Shown one piece after another: positions 53,242 to 63,145 of a stretch of 64,000 nt of DNA. The translations under genes were made by a program, and so were the position numbers. The stretch comes from Mesostigma viride. Lineage: Eukaryota; Streptophyta; Mesostigmatophyceae; Mesostigmatales; Mesostigmataceae. Location: contig RPFO01000380.1 of assembly GCA_009746045.1 (NCBI GenBank), positions 1,126,343 through 1,190,342 on the forward strand, read 5' to 3'. A model generated the notes under the pieces. That model worked only from the letters and a program-made list of their open reading frames with translations, was not told the DNA's origin and did not search any database. How positions within the stretch are numbered: position 1 is the stretch's first letter; each line of letters starts with the position of its first letter.

Positions 53242-54296
53242 ATGCCGAAGGGGCGCAAAGCTACAGGAGGGCAGGCAGCGCGCGGGGAGGACGGGACGCC
53301 CACACCGCGGGCTGCTGCCGCCAGTCACGCGCCAGTCGCCTTCAGCGCCAAAAAGAAGCAGCTCGCCACTCTGCTCGCCAAGTGCATCAGCCCCGCAGAG
53401 GCGGTGGGGGCAGTCGAGCAGGTCTTCGGTGCCGAGGACTGGGTGACGGACGCCAGCTCGTGGAGCTCGAGCCAGCTGAAGTCTGTCGTGCAGTTGCTGG
53501 CCGATCACGTTGATGTTGGCGACGTGTTGGACGCACGTGACCCAAACGGAACGTTGGTGGCAAAACTGCTGGCCGTGGCAGATCTCGCGGCGGACGAGGA
53601 GGAGGATCAGGCGCTGCCACCAACGACACCTGCGCAGCGAAAAATGGCCAAGCCGAAAGGCGCGGCCAAGGTTTCGGCAGGTGGGGGGGCTGTCGGAAAG
53701 GAAATGAGGGCGAGGTTGGCGACATTCGTTGGGGCACCTCCGGAAACCGAAAATCAGGACGACGAGGAGGACGAGGAGGGGGAGGTCGCAGCCGAGAAAT
53801 TCATGCAAGGTTTGAAGGCAGCGCTGGGAGGAATGGAGGGGGCGGGAAGCCACTTCAAGGCCTCGAAAGGGGTGGCGCTGCCAAGCCGAGCCAAGAGCGT
53901 GAAATATCGGGTTTCGGAGCGGGTGCTGCCGGGGGTGTTGGAGGACGCCAGCGACAATGGGATGGGAATCCGGTCGTGGGTCATGACGGTAAAGCCTGGA
54001 AATTGGCGGAACATGGAGAACAGGAAAATTGTCATGAACATTGCATTGGCCATGGACACCCTTCTCAAGGAGCTGGGCTCAGCAGCCGGGGAGCTTGTGG
54101 GCATGGAGTACCTAATGAGGGTGGTGGCGGCCTTGCTGCAGGTGGAAGGGCAAGGAGGGGGGGGTGGAAGGTGGCCAGCCACCTCCTGCCATTGGGGGAG
54201 GAGGCTGCACTGTCAGCCACCCCGGCTGTCAAGGCAGCTCTCCAAACTGCCATCCTCTTGGACAAGCTCAGCAAGGCTCAACAAGTAGGGAAATAG
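53242..54296 (+). CDS. DIRS ORF1, gag-like protein (frame change in a G run)
   Basis: Starts at ATG 53242 (MPKGRKATGG). Charged, Ala-rich N-terminus, acidic block (ENQDDEEDEEGE), then a conserved-looking helical region (VKPGNWRNMENRKI ... ALAMDTLLKEL). The frame as sequenced ends at 54288, but after the G8 run at 54157-54164 the adjacent frame continues as a sensible helix (LLPLGEEAALS ... LLDKLSKAQQ) to a stop at 54296. A 1-nt difference in the G run therefore separates the likely true C-terminus from the N-terminal part: sequencing error, mutation or slippage. Role inferred: particle/RNA binding. Confidence 0.75.
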
Positions 54297-57200
54297 AATC
54301 CCAGCGGGACCGCTCCCTTTTCCCGCTGCCATACCCACTTAGGCCAGCGTACACCGCGTGGGGCAGGGTGAGATCGGCACGCCGGCGACAGCGTGCCACG
54401 CGCCGCCACCGCGAGTACACACTGCAATGCAAGGTAGTGCGTTGGCTTAATTGGCTGTGGGGAGGGGGGCAAGACCCTCCTCCTAACCCTAGAGGGGCGT
54501 GCTCTAAGGGGAGGGAGGAGGCCCTTGCGAGGGTCAAGAGGCACTGCACCTGGCACAGTCGCCGCGTAGGGGGCGTTGCGACAGGCCAGGAGCAAGAAGG
54601 TGCTGATGCAATATATGGGAAGCAGAATAAGTATGAACAACTGCGCGCGGACGCGGTGAGTCTACCAAAGGCGGAGGTGGCGGGGAAGGCACGGCTGCTC
54701 GACCTGTTGGCTATGCGGCCGAGCTGGCGGGAGATATATGCCAGCGAAGAGAACTGCATCAAGCCAGCGGTCGTGGCGAGCGCAAAGTATTGGAATGTGC
54801 CCAAGCCCAGCCGGGGATGCTCCATGGCTGAATGGGGCAAGCTCATGAGCCGGGCAGCGGGCGTGGGCATGGTGGCGTTCCGGGAGAGGCGGCCCAAGTG
54901 GGTGGATGGCTGCTTTGGAGTGGCCAAGGGGGTGGGTGAGCTTCGGTTCATCGTCAACAGGAAGCTGGGCAACCTGCTGTGGGTGGACCCCCCCAAGATC
55001 CTGCTACCCCACCTGGGCATCCTCGTGGAGGTCTACATCAAAGGCTGGTGCTACTGCGCCAAGAGCGACCTCGTGTCATACTACTATTCCATCGAGGTGC
55101 CCGAGTGGTGGTGGGACTACCAAGGGCTTCCTAGTGTGTGGTCGACTAGCGTAGGTCTGGCAGGGCCCAGGCGGAAGGTGTGGCCCGTGCTCAAGGTGCT
55201 GGCCATGGGACATTCCCATGCGGTGGCGCTGGGGGAGGCCATCCATGAGATGGTGCTCTACATGACCGGTGCCCTGGATCCGAGGCGCCAGGTCAACTAC
55301 CTCTCAAGCGCAGGTGAGCTCACCTTGGTGCGCGACGAGTGTGGCCAGCCACTGCGCTTGGCCATCGAGTACAAGGAGGAGCGCGCCGGGGAGCTTCAGA
55401 TTGACCTGGAAAACCCCCCTGCCCCCATGCTGTCCATCACTATTGATGACTTGGTGGCCAGCAACGGGCGGACCTGCGAGGCGGTGAACCAGCTCATCAC
55501 GCGCGCTATTGAGGAAGGCTACCTCCCTAACAACCTTGTGCCGTCTAAGGAGAAGACTAAGATGGCGAGCCTGGAAGGGGACGAGCTAGAAGCCCTAGGG
55601 GTGGTGCACCGACGGAACGGCGTGCTGGAACCAACGGTCAAGCAGCTCAACCTTGTGATCGCCCACACGCAGGCTATACTCACTCGAGGCCGAGCTACGG
55701 CCGAGGGGCTGGCTGCCGTCTTGGGGCGGTGGTTGTGGCTGCAGATGTTAAGCCGCAGCTGCTTGTCCATTTGGCAGCAATGTTTCAAATTCATCAGCCT
55801 GCAAGGGTGGGGGCAGCGATCCTGGGTGCTGTGGGCCGGGGTGCGGGAGGAGTTAGAGTGTGCCCTGGCCTTGGCTCCCATGCTAAGGGTTGACCGAAGC
55901 GCACCTTTGGCCCGTGAGGTGGTTGCATCTGACGCGTCCACCTACGGGCAAGGTGTCGTGTACGCAACCATGGAGCCGGGCGATGTGACGGAGCTGGCGA
56001 GGGCACGAGAGGTGCGGGGGTACCCGACTTTGCTCATACCAAGTGAGGTGGCCTACGCTGGCCCTAGGCCACTGAGCGCGCGGGCGCAACAAGCAATCAC
56101 TAGCCAGCAATGGCGGGTTGGGGTCCGGAGTCGTTGGCGGGATCCGGGGATGCACATCAACGAGAAGGAGGTGCGGGCTGCAGTGAAGGGCGTGGAGAGG
56201 AGTGCGCGCAGCTTGGCAAACCGAGGCAAGCGGGTGGTGAGGTTGGTGGACTCCACCGCGGCGTTGGGCTGCTTGGCTAAGGGGCGGTCCTCATCCCACA
56301 AGCTCAACAAGCAGTGCCGCCGCTTGTGCGCGCTGACCCTCGCCACGGGGAGTCGTTCCCAGTGGGTGTGGACGCCGAGTGCACTTCAACCAGCCGATGG
56401 CGTTTCTCGCGGCCAATCCATGGCGACTTTCTTGGCAGGCTGGGTGCGCGACCTGACCGCGGAAGGCATCCATCCTAACCCGGGGCCCCCTGCACCTGTT
56501 AGCTACCTTCCATTGCTAGAGGGGAAAGTAAAGCCGGCTACTTTGCTGGCCTACCGTCGTGGTCTTGATTCCCTCTTGACTTGGTGGGAGGCTGGTGGGC
56601 GGGCGGACGGGTCATCGTCACGAGCTGACACCCTTGAGGAGACATTTTGTGCGTATGTCGCCTGGGCTCATTTTCGGGGGTACAGCCGCCAAGTGTGTGT
56701 CAATGCCTTGATGGGGTTGCAACTTTATTATCCCGGTATGGTGAAGCGGTGGGACTTGGCCCGTGGCGTCCTCGCTGGGTGGAAAACACTTGTGCCCCCC
56801 CGTGCCCCTCCTCCCATTCCATGGGAGGCGGCGTTTGCACTTGCCAGCACGATGGTCATGCAAGGTCAGCGCCTTGCGGGCCTGCTGGTTGTCATCGTGT
56901 TCCGCCATTACCTGCGAATCTCGGAGGCGCTGAACCTCCGTGTTGGCCATGTGCGCCTCCAGCCTGACGTTCGGCTTGGGCCGGCTCAACGGGGCGCCCT
57001 ACTGCTGAGGTCTACCAAGACCTCTAAGGGCAAGACTCAGTCAGTGGTGGTAGAAGATGTGATGTCTGAAACCATCCTCCGTCACTGCATCGCGGGTAAG
57101 CACGCTTGGGAGGCCGTGTTCCCTTTCACCTACCCGCAATTCCGGCGCATTTGGCAGGCTGCGAGTCAGGCCTTGGGGGTCGCCCAGATTTTCACCATTC

Positions 57201-57418
57201 ACGGGCTGCGGCATGGAGGTGCCACTCACGATTTCCTCGCGGGTCGCAGCATGGGGGACATCCAGGGCCGGGGGCGCTGGCTTAGCAGCTCCACGGTTGC
57301 CCATTATGTGGGCTTGCACCGCAGTTTGGAGGTGCAGCTGCCTGAGGTTATTCTTCGGGCCATGGCCGCCTGCCCCCCTCGGGCCTGGCGGGCTATTTTG
57401 AAATTGCCCTCCACCTAA
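54164..57418 (+). CDS. DIRS ORF2: reverse transcriptase, RNase H, tyrosine recombinase
   Basis: 1084 open codons; the first codon is GTG and the first in-frame ATG is at 54713, so the start is uncertain. RT: ELRFIVNRK, KSDLVSYYYSIEVPEW, and the catalytic block ITIDDLVASNG (about 55440) in place of the more usual YLDD. RNase H: INEKEVRAAVKG, RLVDSTAALG, QPADGVSRG (about 56,150-56,410). A 2A-like EGIHPNPGPP motif (about 56,465-56,488) sits exactly between RNase H and the recombinase. Recombinase: HYLRISEALNL (Arg), IHGLRHGGAT (HxxR) and VAHYVGLH (Tyr), so the catalytic set is complete. The last codons are 72 bp before B1. Confidence 0.92.
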   Translation: MEGGQPPPAIGGGGCTVSHPGCQGSSPNCHPLGQAQQGSTSREIESQRDRSLFPLPYPLRPAYTAWGRVRSARRRQRATRRHREYTLQCKVVRWLNWLWGGGQDPPPNPRGACSKGREEALARVKRHCTWHSRRVGGVATGQEQEGADAIYGKQNKYEQLRADAVSLPKAEVAGKARLLDLLAMRPSWREIYASEENCIKPAVVASAKYWNVPKPSRGCSMAEWGKLMSRAAGVGMVAFRERRPKWVDGCFGVAKGVGELRFIVNRKLGNLLWVDPPKILLPHLGILVEVYIKGWCYCAKSDLVSYYYSIEVPEWWWDYQGLPSVWSTSVGLAGPRRKVWPVLKVLAMGHSHAVALGEAIHEMVLYMTGALDPRRQVNYLSSAGELTLVRDECGQPLRLAIEYKEERAGELQIDLENPPAPMLSITIDDLVASNGRTCEAVNQLITRAIEEGYLPNNLVPSKEKTKMASLEGDELEALGVVHRRNGVLEPTVKQLNLVIAHTQAILTRGRATAEGLAAVLGRWLWLQMLSRSCLSIWQQCFKFISLQGWGQRSWVLWAGVREELECALALAPMLRVDRSAPLAREVVASDASTYGQGVVYATMEPGDVTELARAREVRGYPTLLIPSEVAYAGPRPLSARAQQAITSQQWRVGVRSRWRDPGMHINEKEVRAAVKGVERSARSLANRGKRVVRLVDSTAALGCLAKGRSSSHKLNKQCRRLCALTLATGSRSQWVWTPSALQPADGVSRGQSMATFLAGWVRDLTAEGIHPNPGPPAPVSYLPLLEGKVKPATLLAYRRGLDSLLTWWEAGGRADGSSSRADTLEETFCAYVAWAHFRGYSRQVCVNALMGLQLYYPGMVKRWDLARGVLAGWKTLVPPRAPPPIPWEAAFALASTMVMQGQRLAGLLVVIVFRHYLRISEALNLRVGHVRLQPDVRLGPAQRGALLLRSTKTSKGKTQSVVVEDVMSETILRHCIAGKHAWEAVFPFTYPQFRRIWQAASQALGVAQIFTIHGLRHGGATHDFLAGRSMGDIQGRGRWLSSSTVAHYVGLHRSLEVQLPEVILRAMAACPPRAWRAILKLPST

Positions 57419-57490
57419 TTTGGTTGTTCATTTCTCTGTCATTATGCTAGGTTCTTTGCCCCTGGCATGGATCGCCAGGGAGGGATATAA

Positions 57491-57625
57491 GGGTAAGGCT
57501 AGCCTTTGCCAAGCAATAAGTGTTCCCATGAGCATCGGCGGCCGGGATGTGGCCTGCCTTTTGTATGTGCTCCACTCATTGTTTTAATAAAGAGTCTGGT
57601 TACCCTGGAGTTCCACGGTTAATAG
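57491..57625 (+). repeat. DIRS element B1 repeat
   Basis: 135 bp, repeated at 58085-58219. It contains AATAAAGAG, a possible polyadenylation signal, downstream of ORF2, and directly joins A2. Confidence 0.87.
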
Positions 57626-58059
57626 AATCGTGGTTCTCTGAACATAGTTTCTTTATAGTGAGATGGAAGGGTAGCCGCTATAGCTAGGTTATTGGGTTCA
57701 CGTGACATACCTTTTGAGGCCGGTGCGGCCTGATCCGGATCAGTCGTGGCCAAAGCTTTGGCCAGTTTTTCTTGGCCAGGTGGCAGGAGCTACGTTGAGA
57801 TATAAACCTGCCACTGTCTAGGTTTCTTGGCTCATGGCGTAGTGATTAACTAGATCTAGATTCTTTCTCTCACGCAATATGTGACCTAATAGCCCCGGCA
57901 GCCTTACGTAAGCTGCCGGCAATTAGAACGCCACATTGCGTCATTTGTTCAGACGCAACATTTGCGTGGCGAAAAAATGCCGTCCGGGCCAAGGCCGCAT
58001 GACACGCAAAAAAGGACAAAAACAAACCCACCTAGCTAAGGTCGGCCTCTTTTCTTTTC
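57626..58059 (+). repeat. DIRS element A2 repeat
   Basis: 434-bp copy of A1; the B1/A2 border (TTAATAG|AATCGTGG) is the circle-junction sequence. Confidence 0.87.
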
Positions 58060-58219
58060 CCGCCCACCCTCCCTGCGTGTTTGGGGGTAAGGCTAGCCTT
58101 TGCCAAGCAATAAGTGTTCCCATGAGCATCGGCGGCCGGGATGTGGCCTGCCTTTTGTATGTGCTCCACTCATTGTTTTAATAAAGAGTCTGGTTACCCT
58201 GGAGTTCCACGGTTAATAG
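58060..58219 (+). repeat. DIRS linker and B2 repeat
   Basis: A 25-bp C-rich linker (CCGCCCACCCTCCCTGCGTG...) then B2. Linkers of N1 and N2, read in their sense direction, are similarly CCCACC-rich and end in GCTGC, at the same place in the layout. Confidence 0.8.
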
Positions 58220-58449
58220 AATAAGGTTTCTATGCACTATCCTGATGTGCTATATACAGCCGTTAGGTCACTAATGCCCGAGCATCACGCCAGGAGCTCA
58301 TGCTTATTGTGCACCATTACAAGCAGACATTTCTCGTCAGACTGAGCTGTTGGCTGAGGTGCCAAGGCACTCCATTTGGCGGCTTGTCAGCCTGTGGCTG
58401 GCTCAATCCTGGTCGGGGGCTTGGTGCAGTCCGCACACCGACCACAGAC

Positions 58450-58596
58450 CTCGTGCCAGCTGGCGCGTATTGCTTCATGATGTCAAACCCAAAATATCTC
58501 ATCCTTCCGCTCTCCTCGTTGCCGCGGCTCATCCTCTCGAGCTCAAATTCAGATATCTTCTGAGTAAGCTCAATGAACCCCTGCACCTTCTCAAAC
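58450..58596 (-). CDS. Host gene, downstream exon (unrecognised protein)
   Basis: Acceptor TTTTCCGCAG at 58606-58597 precedes a 147-bp exon that reads FEKVQGFIELTQKISE ... MRYFGFDIMKQYAPAGT, a compositionally normal protein sequence. Its first base completes the codon left by the exon at 59248-59331. A possible donor GTCTGT follows at 58449 but is weak; if unspliced, the frame runs to a stop at 58317. The DIRS element ends only 230 bp further on, so it may lie in the next intron or have cut off the gene's 3' end. Family not recognised. Confidence 0.6.
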
Positions 58597-59091
58597 CTGC
58601 GGAAAAGGTAAACGCCACAGTCCAGACAACAACCAGAAAGCGTAAGACAGCCACAAGCATACACGACATGGGTGTCCCTCTATTCTCATGAAGACAAACC
58701 ACCAATGCATGGATATCAGATGTACATGCCCGGGCTGCATGTGGGGGGACCATGAGCCATGGCCAATAAGCAATTGGCCATGATATAGGTCTATTGAGAT
58801 GCAGGATCCGCAAAATTGAAGGAAAGGCATTGGACCGCTAGACTCGCACCTGCATGGGCGGCGTCATCCGCAGGTGTGTGCAGCCCATAGGGCATGGGAC
58901 TGGCGTGGCCATGGATGCAAGCATGCCGTGTCGAAATGATTCAGACAAGCACATTTGCTGTCATGATGCATATTTGCTGGCATGCTGGACATTTGCTGGC
59001 ATGCCAGATCACGCTTGCGACCGCCAAGAAAGATGACGACAGGGACAAATGTTTTGCCATGTTTTGCCAAGATTTGACAGGGAGAGGAGCC

Positions 59092-59197
59092 ACAGGGCAC
59101 CTTTTGATGGTGACACACGGCCTAAGGGTTTAGGGTTTTAGGGTTTACCCTAAACCCTAAACAGGGCACCTTTTGATGGTAACACATGGCCTAAGGG
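59092..59197. repeat. Interstitial telomere-type repeat between 37-bp direct duplications
   Basis: 59129-59160 reads TTTAGGG-TTTTAGGG-TTTA then CCCTAAA-CCCTAA, a head-to-head telomere-type block. It is flanked by two 37-bp direct copies (59092-59128 and 59161-59197; ACAGGGCACC...CCTAAGGG) differing at two positions. It lies within the host-gene intron 58597-59247. Confidence 0.85.
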
Positions 59198-59247
59198 CCG
59201 CGGAATAGGTATAAGCGTAGGGCAGAGAGGATTGGGAAGACACATAC

Positions 59248-59331
59248 CGCTCTGTCCGCCGGGCCATCCCTTCCACCGCCGTCCCAAGTCCCTGGACCAC
59301 CTTGGCGCGCTGGGGATCCATGGACCTGCAC
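59248..59331 (-). CDS. Host gene, 84-bp internal exon
   Basis: Acceptor ATTGTTTGTCAG ends at 59332, donor GTATGT starts at 59247. The exon reads CRSMDPQRAKVVQGLG then TAVEGMARRTER. Phases match on both sides: upstream exon leaves GG, this exon supplies G; it ends with CG and the next exon supplies G. The joint agreement of two splice sites and frames makes the model credible. Confidence 0.65.
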
Positions 59332-59453
59332 CTGACAAACAATAAAAAGCACAGGGGGCAAGGTGGGCAGATCAGTGGGCAGGTGCGTGCCAGTGTGCTT
59401 GGGTGATGGCAGGGACGAAAAGTTGGATTACTATGTAATTCTTGCTTGTGGCC

Positions 59454-59455
<2 letters not shown>

Positions 59456-59489
<34 letters not shown>

Positions 59490-59519
59490 GGGGGGGGGCG
59501 GGGGGGCAGGGTTGGGGGG
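59456..59519. repeat. Poly(G) tract in an intron
   Basis: 31 consecutive G residues (59456-59486) followed by further G runs interrupted by TTA, C and CA. Strong G-quadruplex potential on the plus strand; C-rich in the sense of the host gene. Confidence 0.85.
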
Positions 59520-59690
59520 TTGGACAAACGAAGATGCTGCATGGACTGTGGATGCAGAAAACGCATAGCAGCCGGACGGCTGAGTGATGGATGCCCAGAT
59601 GGAATAAATGAAAATCCAAACTACCATCTTTTGCCAGCTTAATCCAATGATGATGCCACTACTATGTAATATAATATCTATCGCACCATG

Positions 59691-59870
59691 CTCATGACGT
59701 TCTCCCTATCACATCGTACACATGACATTCTCCCTATCACATCGTACTCACAACATTCGCCCTATCTCATCGTACACGTGACATCCTCCCTATCTCATCC
59801 TACTCATCCTATCTCATCCTCCCTATCTCATCCTACTCATCCTATCTCACGACGCTCTATCTCATGGGCG
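59691..59870. repeat. TCTCATCCTACTCATCCTA-type minisatellite
   Basis: Imperfect units of about 27 bp (CATTCTCCCTATCACATCGTA) that become shorter (CCTATCTCATCCTACTCAT) toward the right, inside the host-gene intron 59332-59882 next to its donor site. Confidence 0.8.
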
Positions 59871-59882
59871 CTCCACACGTAC

Positions 59883-62110
59883 CCTGCGCCAAACGATGCC
59901 CCAACGCGAGCCTCGTCCGCTCCAGCGCCTGTCACCCGCCTGCCGACCACCACCCCGTGGCTGCCATTCGCCACCAACGCCCCGCTGGCCCTGGCATCTG
60001 TTACCATCGTGGCCGCCTCCTGCTGCTGGCACCGGCACAGCTCGAACAGCTCACACTCCTGCTCAGGCGTGACGCACATCATGACCCGCTTCCGCCTCTT
60101 GGCGGCCCGGTCAGCCCTATTTGACCCGCCGCCTCCCGCTTGCCTCGCCCGCACCGCACCGCCATTCTCATCCTCGTCCTCGTCGTCCTCCTCATCCCCC
60201 TGATTCGCCGCATCGCCACGCGAGCCGCCACCGCCTCCGCTATTATTATTACCACCAATGCCACCTGCAAATCCGCCCCCGGTCCCTGGGCGCCTCTTCA
60301 GGGCACCCCCAGCGCCCGCGCTGCTCCCTGCAGGGACCTGCCGCGGCCGGCCCCTTCCCTGCCGCCGGCGCGTCGGCCCAGCCCCTCCTTTCTCCCCGGG
60401 CCCAGCAACGTACTTCCTCCCGGCCCCACCCTTGGCATTGCCGGGTCGCTGGCCCATGAGCCTCCTCTTGGCCGCCTTCAGGTCCAGCCCCCGGGCACCC
60501 GGGGCCACGCTGATGGTCCACCCGTCGATCACCAGGAGGGGCTCACCGTCGTCTTCTGCCTCCGTCGCCTCCATCGCCTCCATCGCCTCCACCCCCCCTT
60601 GCTCGCCGGGGGCCACTCTACGGCCACCCGCAACACGGCCATCACTCGTGCCGGCGGCCACTGCACCCTCGTCCTCATCCTCGCCCACCAGCGCACTGTC
60701 CTGGGTAGGAGGCGGCGGCGAACGGGAGTCCTCTCGCGCAGCAGAGAGCGGCGAGCGCGAGACTTCTCGGGAGAGGGACAGGGGCGATTGTGCCTTGCCT
60801 TGGGCAGACAGGGGTAACGATCTGACACCGTCGAGGACAGGATGGGGCGCCGCAGAACTAGCCAGAGGCAGCTCCCTCGCTTCCTTGCCTCCCTTCTCTT
60901 CCTTGTGGCCCTTGTCGCCCCCCTCCGGCACACCACCCGCAACCTCGTCTGCTGCCGCCTCTTGTCTTGGCGGTTGGCTAGGTTCTGGCATTGGTTGACG
61001 CCCTTCTGCTCGCGCACGCGGCGATGTGGACACGCCGGCAAAGGCACCGGGCGACGAGACAGGGTCGGGGCGGAACGGCCCCGAGCTCGGTCCTGTTTCG
61101 GGTTCGGCCCGAGGTTCGGTTGGAGGTTCAGAGGAAGGTGTGGACTCCAATGGCTTGTCCACCGCGTTGCCTTGGGGAGGTATACTCTCCCCCAGTGCCG
61201 CGGCAACACCCTTGCGCCACGCATCACGCGATAGCTCGTCCTGGCCACCTTCCTCGGTGTTGACGGCGTGACCAACGACAGCAGAAAGGCCAGGACCCAA
61301 ACCAGGGGCAACTCCAGTGCCAGGACCACTAGCACCCTCTGCCCCCCCAGAAGCTGTGCGCTCTCGCTCGCTCCGATGGCTCCTGCCGCCCTTGTGCAGG
61401 TTATGGCTACCGTCCTTGCTGTCGTTACTGTCCCCACTGCAGCGGTCGCTATTATTGCTCACCTCAACCCCCCCGCTGCCCGATCTGCCCGCGCTCATCG
61501 GAGATCCGATCTGCCCGTCCAATATGCTGGTTTTGACCGGCGGGGTCCCTGGGCCCCCCGCAGGTGCACCCTCAGCTGGCTGCCCCCCACCGGATGATGC
61601 CATGATGCCACAGGGCGATGCCACGGCGGGATCGGCCTGCTCCGTCTTGACCTCTGCGGCGTCGGCCATGGAGGAATGGCCCAAGTCGCAGGCTGAGCTT
61701 GTGGCTGTTGGCTGACCCCCCTTGCTTGCTACAGGGGTGGCGGCAGCAGTAGAGGCAGCACCCGTAGGGGTGGCACCCTTGCCACCGCTGGCAGCATCGG
61801 TAGCAGAAGCCGCCACCGCGGTTGGGGCGGCAGCAACCATCCTCTGAAACTGCTCCTCGTCCGCGAGCACCAGCCGGGCCTGCAGCGCGGGGCACGCCGT
61901 TAAACCCGGCAGCAGGACCCCCAGCAGGTCGGGACACAGTTTGAGGCGGTTGTGGGCGCGCCGGATGACCGCGGCGGGCGTGCTGTCGTCCCAGTCATCG
62001 TCCAGGTCAGCGTCCGCGTCGCTGTCATCAGCAAAGTCCAGCTCAGCGGCAACGGCCTCTGTGCCGTCTTGTCTGCCGGCATCCGCAACGGCTGCGGGTT
62101 CCTCTTCCGA
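59883..62110 (-). CDS. Host gene, large exon: low-complexity nuclear-type protein with AT-hook
   Basis: 742 in-frame codons between an acceptor (ACCCCCCCAG, 62111-62120) and a donor (GTACGT from 59882). It begins SEEEPAAVADAG, with an acidic stretch and a short conserved-looking segment (RRAHNRLKLCPDLLGVLLPG), continues as Ala/Gly/Ser/Pro-rich low complexity, has an AT-hook-like RRRQGRGRPRQ (about 60342-60372), an acidic DEEDDEDEDE run, a basic cluster AAKRRKRV and then CVTPEQECELFELCRC. AT-hook and basic clusters suggest a nuclear DNA- or chromatin-associated protein; that is inference. GC-rich codon use contrasts with the LTR elements. Confidence 0.65.
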
Positions 62111-62147
62111 CTGGGGGGGTCATGGCATAGGGGGGAGGGAGGAGGGA

Positions 62148-62470
62148 GGGCAGAGGGCAGAGGGCAGAGGGCAGAGGGCAGAGGGCAGAGGGCAGAGGGC
62201 AGAGGGCAGAGGGCAGAGGGCAGAGGGCAGAGGGCAGAGGGCAGAGGGCAGAGGGCAGAGGGCAGAGGGCAGAGGGCAGAGGGCAGAGGGCAGAGGGCAG
62301 AGGGCAGAGGGCAGAGGGCAGAGGGCAGAGGGCAGAGGGCAGAGGGCAGAGGGCAGAGGGCAGAGGGCAGAGGGCAGAGGGCAGAGGGCAGAGGGCAGAG
62401 GGCAGAGGGCAGAGGGCAGAGGGCAGAGGGCAGAGGGCAGAGGGCAGAGGGCAGAGGGCAGAGGGCAGAG
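62148..62470. repeat. 7-bp GCAGAGG minisatellite (about 46 copies)
   Basis: Almost perfect tandem array; because the unit is 7 bp, all plus frames and several minus frames stay open and give spurious ORFs. It lies in the host-gene intron just upstream of the acceptor at 62111, where its CCTCTGC strand acts as a long pyrimidine-rich tract. From 62471 to 62745 the purine-rich strand bias continues without tandem order. Confidence 0.95.
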
Positions 62471-62745
62471 AGCGGGGCAGAGGGAGGCGTCAAATGGCAG
62501 TGAGAGAAGGGAAGGCACGTAGAACGAGGGAAGAGGCACGGAAGGGGGAGGGTGGGAATAGGCAACAAGGGAGGTGGGAAGGCGGGGGTGGGAAAGGCAA
62601 GGAGGACAGGAGGAATCTGGAAAAGAAGTGGGTCATGGCAGCAGGGCCGAGGTAGGAGAACAGCGAGGAAGAGGAGAGAGGAGAAAGAGAGATTGAAGGT
62701 GTGGGAAAAAAGTCTGGCAAGGGTTGAACAGGGGACGACAGCATT

Positions 62746-63145
62746 AAATTAGAGTGCGGCTGTGTGCGATGATGGCACCTCTGAGTATGGCTCCACGGGA
62801 CTGCGTGACTACTTCAACAAAGGGCGATGGAATCACACCTGCGCACTCGCAAGCGCACCTCACGCGAGTGCACCGTCTGGAATGCGCCGGCGTGTGAGCG
62901 ACGGCGTGGGTCCTATGAGACTCCACTGATCGCATACAGGGGTATGGCAAGTGGTGCCGATGGGCTGCATGCGGGTCACAACCTACCCCTCTCCCCCCCC
63001 AAAACCCATTCAACCCCCACGCCCCCCCACCATATACCCACACACACAAACCACTACAGACACACGCAAACGTCCTAGCAAAACTGTCACCAATCCCTGC
63101 GGAGGTGCAGACCATTCCATCCACCATGGCATCAATCCATGACCC
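62746..63145. other. Intron-like stretch, no exon firmly supported
   Basis: Between the two minisatellites I see no frame with both a good acceptor and donor. One candidate acceptor is CTGCACCTCCGCAG (minus, ending near 63099), but the following frame is not convincing. A C-rich and CACACA-rich patch lies at 62985-63070. Confidence 0.35.

Larger units (their letters stand above)
52721..58219 (+). mobile_element. DIRS/PAT-type tyrosine-recombinase retrotransposon
   Basis: About 5.5 kb. Layout A1 (52721-53154, 434 bp), ORF1, ORF2, B1 (57491-57625, 135 bp), A2 (57626-58059), 25-bp C-rich linker (58060-58084), B2 (58085-58219). ORF2 carries DIRS-type RT, RNase H and tyrosine recombinase. No target duplication is apparent (edges ambiguous by the 3 bp AAT), as expected for recombinase-mediated integration of a circular intermediate. 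A1/A2 and B1/B2 look identical by eye, so the copy is young. Confidence 0.9.

Noticed and set aside
58854-59133. Small ORFs around the telomere-type block
   Set aside because: They lie in the intron of the minus-strand gene and have no recognisable features.
61900-62568. ORFs of repeated AEGRGQR or LPSALCP units
   Set aside because: They arise from the 7-bp GCAGAGG array, open in several frames on both strands.
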